Below are positions 34,566 through 46,627 of a DNA stretch of 64,000 nt, piece after piece (within the stretch, counting starts at the first letter, position 1; every line of letters starts with the position of its first letter). The stretch comes from Peromyscus leucopus. Its lineage: Eukaryota; Chordata; Mammalia; Rodentia; Cricetidae. Location of the stretch: NCBI RefSeq assembly GCF_004664715.2, contig NC_051070.1, positions 40,698,456 through 40,762,455 of the forward strand, given 5' to 3'. Below the pieces are notes generated by a model. That model was given only the letters and a program-made list of their open reading frames with translations. It did not search any database and was not told where the DNA came from. A program made the translations under genes and the position numbers.

Positions 34566-34929
34566 TACTGATTTTACTTATTCATTCATAGCTTTAAGTA
34601 AATCTCTTGTAGTATATCGATAAAAAAGGTAGGTATTATACATAATATATATAACTTGTTTTTAAAATTGAGTCTTTCATATTTCCAATAGTAATTGGGG
34701 ATAAGTAGGAAAGAGTTCACAGATTGCTCTGATTCTAGAGTATGGATATCTATTGACACAAACATGGTCTCTAAAATCTGTCATGTAACATGGTGGACTT
34801 GTATTTGTTCATTTGCGTGGCAATGCTGTCTTTGTTCTTGTACTCTGACACAGGTGAAATAGGACAAAAAGACAGTACACAATGGATGTGGTTGCCTTCC
34901 TCATTCTAGGGCTTCTAGATACTTGATAC
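34566..34929. other. Unclassified sequence, no gene
   Basis: Nothing recognised. Confidence 0.5.
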
Positions 34930-35291
34930 GATGATTTCAATAAGAATGACACCCTTAGGCTTATAGATTGTAATGCATGGTCATTAGGGAGTAGTGCTAC
35001 TTGACAGGGAATAGGAGATGCGGCATTGTTGCAGGAAGTGAGTCACTGGGGGTGGGCTTTGGGCTTTCAAATATTCAAGTCAGACACTTCTCTCTCTCTT
35101 CTTGCTGCCTATGGATCTAGATGTATAATTCTCAGCTACCTCTCCAACACCATGTCTGCTGCCTGTGTGCCACCTTGATGACAGTAGACTACATGTCTGA
35201 ACTGTAAGCCAACCCAAATTAAATGTTTTTCTTTATAATAATTGCTGTGGTCATGGTGTTTCTTCACAGCAATAGAACCTTTAGTAAGACA
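34930..35291 (+). mobile_element. Solo MaLR LTR
   Basis: GAGTAGTGCTACTTGACAGG, GAAGTGAGTCACTGGGGGTGGGC (35035-35057), CTCCAACACCATGTCTGC, 'CAAATTAAATGTTTTTC' and 'CACAGCAATAGAACCTTTAGTAAGACA' follow the MaLR order. No second LTR is nearby. Confidence 0.82.
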
Positions 35292-35673
35292 CTTGGTTTT
35301 CCTAAAATTACATTTTCTTGAAGGGTTGGAATAAAGTTAGGAACTCATTTTTTTTTTTCCACTTTCTTTGACACGATGAAGATGCTTTACAATTTTTGCA
35401 TCTTGGGCAAATGAAGTCTTTGAGAATTCTTTAGAAGATTAAAATTAAAGCACACACACACAGACACACATATACAAACAACTAGAAATAAATACTTAGA
35501 GTTTATAGGAAACTGTAATGTACTTCTAGGGTGTTAATGGAGCATCTATTCAGAAAGTACAATATGTTTCTGAATATTTTCAGATGTTTCAGGCAAATAA
35601 GGTAAGAATTTTTATGTATAAATTTGATGTGTATTACTGCTCAAAACACACTCACAAACTGAGGAAATTTCCG
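35292..35673. other. Unclassified sequence with short CA tract
   Basis: A CACACACACA tract at 35452-35470; nothing else recognised. Confidence 0.5.
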
Positions 35674-36000
35674 TGTAGTGGGTGGCCATTCCAGCTTTGA
35701 TCTGGAAATTCCAACCCTCATTGAGGCTTCAGTAACTGTCACACCTACAAGGTAGGGCCAAGAGAGGACCCTGAAGAACCAAGATGAGATTGCTGGCTCT
35801 CTTGGTTCCTGGACCCTGGATTCTGGAGGTAGCCCAAAAAGAGTTCTCCAGAGAACAACGCTGGACTGTACTACACCTTTCCCAGGCCCTTTAAACTACC
35901 CCTTCACTTGTAAGTTACCCCACAAAATAAACCTCCCTTTTAACTATGTAAAGTGACCTTAATAATTTCCCCAATATTTCTGTCCACCCAGAACATAACA
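35674..36000 (+). mobile_element. ERV LTR
   Basis: TGTAGTGGGTGGCCATTCC start, GAGGCTTCAGTAACTGTCAC, 'GCTGGCTCTCTTGGTTCCTGGACCCTGGA' (35793-35821), a CAGAGAACAACGCTGGACTG block, AAAATAAACC (polyadenylation signal, about 35925-35934) and a terminal AACATAACA. This is a known rodent LTR type whose family name I do not recall with certainty. No clean target duplication was seen. Confidence 0.7.
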
Positions 36001-36545
36001 TATGAATTCCTTAGAGTCTAATCTTTCCTAACTTCTTCAGTCTCCTTGTTTTTCCTCATTGATATTAAGTCATACTGCCATAGATGATCTTAAGCCATGA
36101 ATAAAGGCAATTTTATTAAGACTTTCCTTGTTCTAGTCTTTCACTGTCGGTTCTCTGAATACTGTCAATCAGAATGATTTACACTAAGGAGTTACTAAAT
36201 AAAATAATCAAAAAATTAAAAATGGATGAAATTATTTCATTCTGTTTCTCATATTCTTATTAAACATTTGAACCTAATACTCTTATACTCGCTTGATGTC
36301 ATTCCTTGTTCCCATATGCAAAACAACATTATTTGCTTATTGTATTAATAATAATTTTAACTATTAATTACTAATCAATTACTAATTTACTAATATTAAA
36401 ATTATTAATATTAATTTTAAATCTGAATTTTCTCTACATAGAACTTCATCAGTTACAAAATGAATTATATATATATAAATGTATTATTAATGTAATATTA
36501 ATGTATACACACACACACATATACACATTAAAAGTTCCATACATA
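36001..36545. other. AT-rich sequence, no gene
   Basis: Nothing recognised; short TA and CA tracts occur at 36465-36550. Confidence 0.5.
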
Positions 36546-36553
36546 TATATAAA

Positions 36554-36979
36554 TGCCATGGGATGTCATTCTGTACACTGTGAATATATGTTGTTCTGAT
36601 TGGTCAATAAATTAAATGCTGACTGGTCATTAGCCAGACAGAAAGTACAGGCAGCGAAAGCAGACAAGGAAAATTCTGGGCAGAAGAAGGCTGAGTCTGG
36701 AGTTGCCAGGGACAGAACAAGCAAGATGACAAGGCAGAACTGAGAAAAGGTACCGAGCCACATGGCTAAACATAAATAATAATAATAATGGGCTGAGTCT
36801 AGTTAAAAGAGTTAGCTAGTAAGAAACCTGAGTCATTAGGCCATATAGTTTGAAAATAATCTAAGCCTTTGTGTATTTACTTGGTGTGAGGGGCTGCAGG
36901 ACTGGACAGGACACAGGAATTTTATAAGTGACTGTGAGACCTTGGTGCCAGCCAAGACCAGAAAAAATTTCCAGCTACA
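36554..36979 (+). mobile_element. ERVK-type solo LTR
   Basis: TGCCATGGGATGTCATTCTG start, GGTCAATAAATTAAATGCTG (36602-36621), GCCAGACAGAAAGTACAGGC, TTAAAAGAGTTAGCTAGTAAG and a CCAGCTACA end. TATATAAA flanks both sides (36546-36553, 36980-36987), but in such AT-rich sequence this is weak evidence. It is longer than its relatives by an extra piece near 36920-36965. Confidence 0.75.
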
Positions 36980-37094
36980 TATATAAATATGAATATTTAA
37001 ATGAAGAGTATATATCTTGAGTGAATGTATTATATAAGTATTTTCTGTGGTTATTTCTATTGTATGCAGATGATGGGTCATTTTTAAAATAAAT

Positions 37095-37097
<3 letters not shown>

Positions 37098-37140
<43 letters not shown>
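37098..37140. repeat. (TA)n microsatellite
   Basis: About 21 TA units. Confidence 0.95.
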
Positions 37141-37142
<2 letters not shown>

Positions 37143-37410
37143 TCAGGTTTCTTGCTAGCTATATATAATATTTATTTTAGTGAGGTGCTTCACCAGCCCA
37201 GTAAATTAGTATTAACAACTTGAATCAATTCTGAGATTTTTTAAAATAAATCATTGTGTTTCATACTTAACATTTGTTTTTACTGTGGGTTTCTATTTAT
37301 AAGTTTTTATATAGACACTTTGAAAATATATTTGAATTTCAGAGTTTTGGAGAAGTCTGAAATAATCAAGACCAGATTATTTGATATTAAGTGTAAAAAT
37401 GAACAAAAAC

Positions 37411-37575
37411 AGCTGGGCAGAGGTGGTACACGCCTTTAATCCTAGCACTCAGGAGGCAGAGCCAGGCAGATCTCTGTGAGTTCAAGGCCAGCCTGCGCTA
37501 CAGAGTGAGTTCTAGGAAAGGCTCCAAAACTACACAGAGAGACCCTGTCTCAAAAAAACAAAAAACAAAAAAATG
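37411..37575 (+). mobile_element. B1 SINE
   Basis: GCTGGGCAGAGGTGGTACACGCC start, GAGTTCAAGGCCAGCCTGCGC, GAGACCCTGTCTCAAAAAAAC end. AAAATGAACAAAAAC before it and AAAATGAAAAAAAC after it may be the target duplication. Confidence 0.88.
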
Positions 37576-37845
37576 AAAAAAACATTCATCAAGTGTTTCC
37601 TTAATTAATAGCATCATAGCTCATGTGTGAATCTGTAAAACTTTTATAAACTTTTATACATATTATAGAAGATTTTCTAGACTATAGTTTATTAGTTCTG
37701 GATTTAAGTCTATACCATATTAACCTAGTTTCTCTACACTAGCCTGTCTGTGTATATTACATTTCTTTAATTTTTAGCCTTGTTCTTTCATAGTGAATTG
37801 TATGAAAAATGTTTCTGATATGACATCTGAACAAAATGAGATCAG
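37576..37845. other. AT-rich sequence, no gene
   Basis: Nothing recognised. Confidence 0.5.
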
Positions 37846-37860
37846 AATAGTATTCTTCTA

Positions 37861-38040
37861 TTTTTTTGTTCTTTTTTGTTTGTTTGTTTATGTTTTTTCG
37901 AGACAGGGTTTCTGTGTGTTGTTTTGGTGTCTGTCCTGGATCTCACTCTGTAGGCCAGGCTGACCTCAAACTCACAAAGACCTGCCTGGCTCTGCCTTCC
38001 GTGTGCTGGGATTAAAGACGTGCACCACCATTGCCCAGCT
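37861..38040 (-). mobile_element. B1 SINE with short target duplication
   Basis: The plus strand has a T/G-rich tail, GAGACAGGGTTTCTGTGTG, 'CTCTGTAGGCCAGGCTGACC', GTGCTGGGATTAAAGACGTGC and CATTGCCCAGCT. AATAGTATT flanks it at 37846-37854 and 38041-38049. Confidence 0.92.
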
Positions 38041-38190
38041 AATAGTATTATTCCTAACAGCACATAAGCATTATGTTCTGTGTATGACAGACATAATCCT
38101 GTGGCTTATAAGTCCTCAATATGTGTAAACTCAACGTGTTTCAACCTAGTATGACTGGGTTTAATCAAAATAAAATTTTTGCATGTTAGA

Positions 38191-38201
38191 GAACACACAC
38201 A

Positions 38202-38252
<51 letters not shown>

Positions 38253-38260
38253 CACACACA
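38191..38260. repeat. (CA)n microsatellite
   Basis: A nearly pure CA array of about 33 units with one early TC and a CCC near the end. Confidence 0.95.
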
Positions 38261-39304
38261 AAATGTTCTAACCTGTCAAGGCTGTGGTCAGAGCAATGCT
38301 CTTCTTTAAACCCAGGGTTGGATTTCCCTGATAATATAATCCAAGTATGTTGCCTGACAAATATGCTTCTTTAATAGCACCATATTTCCCAGAAAAAAAG
38401 AATACAGTACATACTTTCAGCAGGAAACAGGCTCTATAGGGCGCTGTTCTCCAATTACTAGCTTAAAAATGAAACTCACAAAGTGGAGGCAAACTCTTGT
38501 CAAAAAGGTAAAGTAATATTTGAGTTATTAGTTTGTTTTACTTTAGGGTTGAGGTGAATCAAAATAAATTTAAAACAAATCTAATACTAGAATACACTTA
38601 TAAGAAACATTTTATATGAAAATGATAAATTGCAGAAATTATTAGAAAACCCATAGCCATTAAATACTAAAGTACTTAAGTACCAATTTATTAAGTGTCA
38701 CATCAAATAGAATGGAAATTGGATTCATTTTTGCTACGTTTGTGTTCAGTATAATGTTATAACTATGAATTTAACTATTGTGTTAATAATTTTATATAAA
38801 GCTAAAATCAAAGAATAATACCTCAGGTAGCTTACACTAAACAAATAAGAAATTGTAACAAATAACTTCATGTCAAGCTTCCATGGCTGTAATGATTTTA
38901 AATTAGAACAAGACATTTCTTGGATAGGTTGCTCATTTAACATTTTTAGGATCTGTCAATAAGATCCCTTTTGGTATAAAACAGCCTATTTATTTTTATT
39001 AAAGCAAAATTCCCCCAGTGAAACAGTGACTAAGAATAACACTTTACTAAATATATATCCAACAAGTGACTGCAGAACCTTGAAGATTCTAATAGGGAAA
39101 AAAAGATGAGAATCTTCATGTTATTTTCAGAGAATACATATAACTTTAATTTTTTATAGCTAATAGGAAGGTTTTTATATGACTACCATTGACCTGAAGC
39201 ATGTATGTCTTATTATATTGCAATTGCATAACAAAAAGCACAAGTTTTCTCTTGAGTCCATAATATTTCTCATTCAATCCTCCTGAATTGGTAATATATA
39301 TTTA
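38261..39304. other. AT-rich sequence, no gene
   Basis: Nothing recognised. Confidence 0.5.
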
Positions 39305-39314
39305 AAGGAAGATA

Positions 39315-39513
39315 CCTTGAGTGCTGGAGAGATGGCTCAACAGCTAAGAGCAGTGACTGCTCTTCCAGAGGACCTAGGTTCAACTCGCAGCACCCATATT
39401 GTAGCTCCCAACTGTCTGTAATTCCAGGATCCAGCACCCTCACACAGACACACATATAGGCAAATAAATAAATAAGTGAATGAATGAATGAATGAATGAA
39501 TGAATGAATGAAT
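39315..39513 (+). mobile_element. B3/B2 SINE with (GAAT)n tail and 10-bp target duplication
   Basis: GTGCTGGAGAGATGGCTCAACAGC (39322-39345), GACTGCTCTTCCAGAGGACC and TAGGTTCAACTCGCAGCACCC show an intact tRNA-like head with boxes A and B. The end carries AAATAAATAAATAAGTGAATGAATG and about eight GAAT units (39477-39512). AAGGAAGATA at 39305-39314 recurs at 39514-39523. Confidence 0.9.
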
Positions 39514-39669
39514 AAGGAAGATATTTCATTGTCTTTCACTATTAGAAAGTTGTGTTTTTCAGAATAACTGAATTTTTTTGGTCAGTTTGCCTTTGACTCT
39601 TGATAATGCCCTTGCTTCAGCTCTGAGTTATAGGAATGAGTATATGGAATGCTCTCAGAGATGAGAAGA

Positions 39670-39796
39670 AGACATGTACTACAAGGGAATGGAGTTACAG
39701 ACAGTTATGAAGCTGTGGGTGCTGAAGATCTAATCACCGCGGTGTAGAAGAATGGCCAGTGCTCTTAACTGCTGATTCATAGCTCCAGTGCCTAAT
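39670..39796 (-). mobile_element. B3/B2-type SINE fragment
   Basis: 'GCCAGTGCTCTTAACTGCTGATTC' at 39753-39776 and CTCCAGTGCC are the complement of the SINE head; GGAATGGAGTTACAGACAGTTATGAAGC upstream matches the body. Confidence 0.75.
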
Positions 39797-40518
39797 TATC
39801 AAGATTTTCCAAGACTAAACCTTGACTGGTTTTGTTTTTTCTCTATTGCTTTTATATTTTTAATTTCTGTGATTTTTATTTTTCACTTCTGCTTATTAAA
39901 ATAATTGATGGTAACACTGGATGACAATGTAACATTTTAATTCATATGTATGGTTTATTGACTTTCCATAGTACTAGGTTATACTATCTAATTACACCAA
40001 TTTAAGGAAGAGAGGTTCATTTACCTCACAATTTAAGTTTATAATTCATCATGGTAGAGAAGCTATGTTGGTAGACATGTGGGGCAGTTGATGTCATGTA
40101 TTCCTAGTAAGTAATAATACCATTCTTGACCATTATTCTGCTACACTGTGTGTTTTCCTTTGGGGAATTTGCATTATACACAAATTGTACATTATAGGTT
40201 TTGTAATTTATTGAGATTCATATTCAAATACACCTTTTAAGTTCTCATTATATCACATTTTTTTAGGTTTCTGTCTACATACTGATAAATCCACTGATTG
40301 ATTTTTTTGCTATATTCAGCATTACAAGTTAAGATATGCTTCCCCTCTGTTATATTGTTTCCCATTACTTCTGATTGCCACTACTCAGCTTATTCCTTAA
40401 AAGTCAGTACATGTTATTATCTCAAGAAACTGTAAAACCCATTATATCTAGGTCTTCCTCTTAATTAAAGTTTTCTGAAAAGACATTCAGAGTGCCCACT
40501 GAAGTGGTTTCCAAAGCA
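39797..40518. other. AT-rich sequence, no gene
   Basis: The stretch 40141-40470 shows partial similarity to 41755-41960 (for example a 'GAATTTGCATTATA...ATTTTAGGTTTCTGTC' run and CCACTGATTGATTTTTT versus CCACTGATCAACTTTTG), so both may be pieces of one undefined repeat on the same strand. Confidence 0.4.
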
Positions 40519-40524
40519 ATTCTG

Positions 40525-40949
40525 TGTGGTGGTATTCTAATTGTACTGAAATGTGATTTTGATTGTATGTTAATAAATAAAGTTGCCCGGGGGTCAGAGC
40601 TATTAGAGCCATAGACAGAGTGAGGCGGTGGTGGCACACACCTTTAATCTTATAGATCTCTGTGTGTTCAGGGATACAGCCAGCATTGGAGACATATGCC
40701 TTTAAGACCTGGGGGGCTGTACACACAGACAGTGACGAGGCAGTCACATGTTTGGGTTTACAACCAATGAGAAGGCAGAATGACTATGAAACGACTTACA
40801 CACAGGGAAATAGCTTTCTTTTCTTTCGGGAAGCTGGAACCATGGGAGGAGGAAGGGTGAGATTTGAGCTCTGAGCTCTGACCTCTTGGCTTTCTCTTTT
40901 ACATTGTTTCTGTGTTTCTTATTTAATAAGACGGTTGGTTACATCTACA
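40525..40949 (+). mobile_element. Solo LTR with embedded B1-like units and exact 6-bp target duplication
   Basis: ATTCTG at 40519-40524 recurs at 40950-40955. The LTR starts TGTGGTGGTATTC and ends ATCTACA. AATAAATAAAGTTGCCCGGGGG (40571-40592) carries the polyadenylation signal. Within it, GGCGGTGGTGGCACACACCTTTAATC (40624-40649) and a second, shorter CATATGCCTTTAAGACC (40693-40709) are B1-head-like. The frames at 40487-40747 and 40662-40874 arise inside it and are not genes. Confidence 0.85.
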
Positions 40950-40955
40950 ATTCTG

Positions 40956-41391
40956 TATCCAGCCATTTTGACAATGAAGATCAATAAGTACAATATGTTA
41001 TAGGAAGTGCCAATAAATCTAGTTTTTAATCCCATCACCACGTACTTAAGTGCCAAATCTGGCAAAGTTGATCTCACAGAAAAAGAATAGAAAGATGGCC
41101 ACCAGAGACCAGAGGTGAGAAAGATTTTTGAATAAAAGGAAGTGTTGGTCAGAATATTCGATGTAATGAATAAATGGGAGAAATATATTTTAGTGATGCA
41201 TACCATTATTTCCTCCATGCTTTGGATTGAATTTGGTTGATATTTTATTTCATAATATGGAACTTAACATTCTAAACAATTAGATATTTAGTCCCACAGA
41301 CATACACATAGTATAAATGATGGAAATAAAATTTTAAAATATTTTAGTATTCACTATCATCCTTTAAGTTAGATGCTTAATAAGTTGATTT
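40956..41391. other. Unclassified sequence, no gene
   Basis: The minus-strand frame 40919-41218 overlaps the LTR end and shows no known domain. Confidence 0.5.
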
Positions 41392-41558
41392 CTCTTTTGT
41401 TTTGTTTTGTTTTGTATTTTTGAGACAGGGTTTCTCTGAGTAGCTTTGGAGCCTGTCCTAGAACTTACTCTGTAGCCCAGGTTGGCCTCGAATTCACAGA
41501 GATCTGTCTGTTTGTGCCTCTGGAGTGCTGGGATTAAAAGTGTGTGCCCCCATTTCTG
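41392..41558 (-). mobile_element. B1 SINE
   Basis: The plus strand has a (GTTTT)n tail, GAGACAGGGTTTCTCTGAG, 'CTGTAGCCCAGGTTGGCCTCG', GTGCTGGGATTAAAAGTGTG and a final CCCCATTTCTG. It is moderately diverged. Confidence 0.9.
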
Positions 41559-42422
41559 ATATAGTACTTTACCTTTTCTTTTATGTGTAAAATATTTTAT
41601 TTGACATCTTTAAGATTTTCTGTTTGTATTTTAATTTATAAAATTTTAATGTAATATGCCTAAATGTTAAGTTGGGATTTTATCCTGCTTGCTGGACTGT
41701 AAGCTTTCCAGGTCTGTGTTTATTCTATATTACAAATTCAGGAAAATTCTTGGCCATTACTCTGCTATCTGGTATAATTTAAACTTTGGAAATTGCAATT
41801 ATATAGGTTTGTAGTTGTACAGAGAGTTGTATTCTAATTCACCCTTTAAGTTCTCTTTGTATCATAGATTTTAGGTTTCTGTCCATGTATTGATGAATCC
41901 ACTGATCAACTTTTGGTTATATTCAGCCTAAAAATAAAGGTATGTTTCATTTCTGTTATAATGTTTCTTATGTGTAGCTTTTTTTCCTTCTGATTTTTAT
42001 ACTCTGCATATATCAGCTTAATATAGTTGTTTGTTCTTTAATATTTTCTCTCTTTTGTTAAATCTTTAAAAACCTTTAATAGCATTCACATCCATTCATT
42101 AAGGATACCTCTCATCCCCTCTTTTTTGTGAGCTCTTTGAATACTTAGCCATAGGTGTTTAAACTATAATAAATTATACAGCATACAATAGTGTAGTTCT
42201 GAGTAATTCTTTGTTTTCTCAACCTGTTTTGTTTGTGTTGGCTTAACATACATAATCAAATGAGTTGTAAATCTTAGAAACAGTGAGTTCCTATATTATA
42301 ACTCATACACATTACACATAAAAGTGTATTTTTAGGTTCCAACATTATGTCTATGATAAACCTGCATATAAAACATAGTTTTCTCAGGTTCCCAAATAGG
42401 AAATATTAACAGTTTAACAAAA
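41559..42422. other. AT-rich sequence, no gene
   Basis: It includes the segment 41755-41960 that resembles 40141-40330; otherwise nothing recognised. Confidence 0.45.
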
Positions 42423-42436
42423 GAACTGGGGATGAG

Positions 42437-42587
42437 CTGGGTGGCGGTGGCACATGCCTTTAATCCCAGCACTTGAGAGGATTGGTGGATCTCTGTGAGT
42501 TCGAGGCCAGCCTGCTCTACAGAGTAAGATCCAGGACAGGCACCAAAACTACACAGAGAAACCCTGTCTCATAAAACCACAAAAAAC
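42437..42587 (+). mobile_element. B1 SINE with 14-bp target duplication
   Basis: GCTGGGTGGCGGTGGCACATGCC start, GAGTTCGAGGCCAGCCTGCTC, AAACCCTGTCTCATAAAACC end. AGAACTGGGGATGA (42423-42436) recurs as AGAATTGGGGATGA (42588-42601), one mismatch. Confidence 0.92.
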
Positions 42588-42601
42588 AGAATTGGGGATG
42601 A

Positions 42602-44225
42602 AATTATAATAAAATCTTGAAAAACTTGTATTAGATATTCAATGTCTAAAGGAGATAATAATGGAGGGAGGACAGAATATCTAACCCAGAGAATCTATGA
42701 AGAAGGCAAGACTCATTGGCTATGAACATTGAAATCATCAAGATTTTTGGGGTGTATATCTCTCAAAAACTCAACTTTTTTAGTATGTCTTTATATAGGT
42801 TTGCTATAAAGAAAACAATTACATTTCCTAAACTTAGCGTACTTATGCCTCATTTAATGAACTGAATGATACTTGAAGAGTCTGAAAAATTAAGGAAGTA
42901 GGATAAATTTGATGAATTTGAAAGTATCACTCTGTAAAAGTTAGCAATACATTAATAGTGTTAAGGAAAGGTGAATGTTGTACACTTTCTGTATGAATAA
43001 CACAGATCCTGACATGCTTAAGAGGAAAGGGTGTTTCATCTGGCTTTACATTTTTCATTATGTCTTTTATCTTAGGGAGTATAGCACGTCTAATTAATGG
43101 ACCATGATATATGGAGTTTCTATATCATTAGAACCTACTTAGAAAGAATCAAAAGGGACCTTTCATGGGCAAACACAGAAATGATAATCCCTAGCTATCA
43201 AAGGTTCATCTCCTGCAAAATCATTTCACTTTGCTCAGACATTTAATAGGAACCATTTATATAATATTCAGGCAGTGGGATAGAAACGGCTACAGAAGTT
43301 TTAATTGAGTTATTCAGCCATCAACTGAGGCTTGTCAGACTGTAAGAAGAAAAATTGAGATAGACTTCCTGAGGGAGGATTTCTTACTTAAAAAGAAAAT
43401 AATAATAATAAAGCCCAGAAAAACCCAAGTGTGTCCTTTCACTGTTCTCCAATGGAGAGGAAACCTGCCAATTATTATATTTAGAAGATTGAAATAGTCA
43501 ATGGTGCTCAAACATACTTAGATTCTGAGATCGTTTCTTCAGCATCCATTCTGTGTAAGACTTTTAATATGTTCCCTGTAACTATAACCTTTATGAAGGA
43601 ATATATCTGCTATAGAGAAAATGGATGCAATGAAATATTTTCATATTCTTCTTTTAAAATACTCACTACTAAACATTTGCTAAATCTGTTCTAACAAGCC
43701 ATGGAAGAATCTTTAAGGTAATTCATTTTTAGTAAAGAGAAGCAAATGAAAGGGACTGAGTGAATTCAAAGAGGGAATGAAAATCAATAGGAGTCAGGAC
43801 TATATAAATTCACAGGTGGGAACTTTATTACGTCAGGACACTTCATGTAAATCACAAAGCCGTACCGGCTTAGACACCAGTCCAAATGTCCCATCTCTCT
43901 CATCTTTCTGTTTCTCTTATTAATCCAGACAGTGCTTTACTGAATTCATCTGGAGGTCAAAAGTATAAGAAAATTCTTACACACTTGTGTGGAAACACTG
44001 AAGGAATGAGCAAAGAGCAGAAGTGAAACAGGTGTTCTTTTTCTCCATTTATTTAAGTGACATCTGATAGAACACTGACAAATCAATTACATGAGGTAAA
44101 ATATTTTAGAGAAACTATGAAAATAGTATCTTGGCATGAATAAGTTTATAAATTCTAACTTATATTTGAGGAATTTTGGAAAAAAAACAAATCTAAAAAT
44201 GAGTATTATATTGAGCAGGATTTTT
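42602..44225. other. AT-rich sequence, no gene
   Basis: About 1.6 kb without a recognisable gene or repeat. Confidence 0.5.
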
Positions 44226-44226
44226 A

Positions 44227-44282
<56 letters not shown>

Positions 44283-44314
44283 CAGAGAGACAGAGAGACA
44301 GAGAGAGAGAGAGA
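44226..44314. repeat. (GT)n(GA)n compound microsatellite
   Basis: GT array then GA array, the latter broken by evenly spaced GACAGA units. The Arg/Glu-rich frames 44136-44549 and 44231-44464 come from it. Confidence 0.95.
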
Positions 44315-44369
44315 ATCAAAAAGACAGAAAAAGAGAATGAGAATATGCAAGGCACTTGTGTGTCACATA

Positions 44370-44590
44370 TGTGCACATATTTGTATAGGTGCTGGAAGTC
44401 AGAGGGGAATATTAAGTATCTTGCTCTATCATTGTCTTATTCCTCTGAGACAGTCTCTCACTGAACCTGTATCTAGGCTGGTGACCAGTAAACCCCAGAT
44501 ATCTTCTGCCTTCACCGACAACAGTGCTGGATTAAAAGCCTATATATGAACATGCCTACACTTTTAATCTGATTACTGGGGATTTGAGCA
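44370..44590 (-). mobile_element. B4-type SINE, old
   Basis: CTCTGAGACAGTCTCTCACTGAACC (44441-44465), 'CTAGGCTGGTGACCAGTAAACCCC', ATCTTCTGCCTTCACC and GTGCTGGATTAAAAGCC match the complement of a B4/RSINE unit. Diverged. Confidence 0.55.
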
Positions 44591-44675
44591 TGGCTCCTCA
44601 TATCTGGTCAGTAAAAGCTCTATTCCAAGTCCTTGAATAGCTTGTTTGAAATCCCTATTCAACTATCAACTCAAG

Positions 44676-45067
44676 TGCTGTGGGATGGTCTGTATGTCAA
44701 ATCTGTTGCTCTGATTGGTCAATAAATAAAACACTGATTGGCCAGTGGCCAGGCAGGAAGTAGGTGGGACAAGGAGAGAGGAGAATTCTGGGAAGCAGAA
44801 GGCTGAGGCAGAGACACTGCCAGCCGCCGCCATGACCAGCAGCATGTGAAGACGGCAGTAAGCCACCAGCCATGTGGCAAGGTATAGATTTATGGAAATG
44901 AATTAATTTAAGCTATAAGAACAGTTAGCAAGAAGCCTGCCACGGCCATACAGTTTGTATGCAATATAAGTCTCTGTGTTTACTTGGTTGGGTCTGAGTG
45001 GCTGTGGGACTGGCGGGTGACAAAGATTTGTCCTGACTGTGGGCAAGGCAGGGAAACTCTAGCAACA
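44676..45067 (+). mobile_element. Solo ERVK-type LTR with exact 6-bp target duplication
   Basis: CTCAAG at 44670-44675 recurs at 45068-45073. The LTR begins TGCTGTGGGATGG and ends AGCAACA (TG...CA). It holds GGTCAATAAATAAAACACTG (44718-44737), 'GGCCAGTGGCCAGGCAGGAAG', CAGTTAGCAAGAAGCCTGCC and 'GTGACAAAGATTTGTCCTGAC'. At 392 bp it is the best-kept member of the family in the window. Confidence 0.92.
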
Positions 45068-45073
45068 CTCAAG

Positions 45074-46527
45074 GATGCTTTATAAAGAAGTATAGAATTG
45101 AATATCAATAAATGTTGCTAACATAAAATTTAACAAAATGCTGTATATATCTAGATTTTAAAAATACACATAAATGTAATTTTCTGTTAGTGCAACAGGT
45201 ATGTGACATTTAAAAAGCTGCATAATTTTTATCATATAAGCACAAATGAAATGTTATCTTTTATCTAGTCTCTTAAGGAATCATTTAAATACAAGAATGT
45301 AAGACCTCATTAAAATACTATAAATATAAATATCTGTATCTACCTGGATCTATTCTGTGGAATGCATTATTTCTAAGATCACAATAAGCTACTCTTATAC
45401 ATATTTTCATCTCCGTCTACTCTGTTCACATGTTATCTTCTAGACACCAATATTATAAAACAAATTCTTGTTGCCTCATTACTAAAACTACTCACTATGA
45501 ATTAGGATACTTGACTCATTATTTTTTTTTAAGCAATGACCAAACTGGGGACTGTTTCAGCCATCAGGGAAATATGAGAGGCAATCTATTTTCTGGTAAT
45601 CTTTGATGTGAAATTTTATTTTTTATATTCTATAGCAGCATTTTCTGTTTCTTAGTTTAAAAAGCTCTAGAGGCTGAATCTGAAAATGGAGAAAATTGTG
45701 CTTAACAAGACAAAGTTTCTCACTATATTTATTTAGTATTTGTATTTTTCTTAATGTATTATCATCTTCTTTGAAGTAGGATAATATTTGGCTATTCTAA
45801 TAAGAAATATAGATTTTCTTTCATTTGATATATGTTTATTGAAGTATGATGTAATGAGCATTTGATGGATGAGAATGGCGCTATGTTTCCTTTAGATGAG
45901 ATAAGCTAATATGAATATGGAGAGGTAATGTTGGTGAGACATACAAAGTATAATTTTTGTAATATTACATACCTCTGTATATATGAGAATAAATAAATAT
46001 TAAAATTTAATATGTGCAAAATAAGTCCCATTAGTGAGGAGAATTTTCTTACTTGTCCCTATGTCAAGCCCTAAATTTCAGACATACTTAGTAAAGATAG
46101 AAGCTTAACATATATTTGTTTAATGAATAATCAGACAATAGATACTGAAATATATATTTTAATTGTATTTCTAACATTACCAATGGGAATAATACCTAGG
46201 GAACATCACAGAAAGGGCACAAAAAATTTTAACAGCCAAAGTCGTTGTGAGAATGTATCTCTTAGAAATGACAGGGGCAGTTTACTCATAATATTTCCAT
46301 AATATGGCTGCCTGAAACAAGACCTGAAGAAATAAAACATTAACAGAAATGTTAACATGGAATGGGGAAATTTTATGTGGTCTCACCAATAAAGAAAGAA
46401 CTATAACTATAGGCAACTAAGGAATATGAAAAATAGAACCAGTCCTTCTCAAGAATGAGCTCCTTAATTCAGTATGTATTATCAACTGGTCATTGCTGAA
46501 ACCATATGCATACAAGTGGCATGAGGA

Positions 46528-46528
<1 letters not shown>
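45074..46528. other. AT-rich sequence, no gene
   Basis: About 1.45 kb with nothing recognised. Confidence 0.5.

Positions 46529-46576
<48 letters not shown>
46529..46576. repeat. (CA)n microsatellite
   Basis: About 23 CA units. Confidence 0.95.
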
Positions 46577-46577
<1 letters not shown>

Positions 46578-46627
46578 TCATACATACATATGAAAAAGAG
46601 ACCATGTTTATGAAAAGGAACTGTCAT

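Noticed and set aside
44136..44549. 137-codon Arg/Glu-rich frame
   Set aside because: Produced by the (GT)n(GA)n array at 44226-44314 and a neighbouring old SINE.
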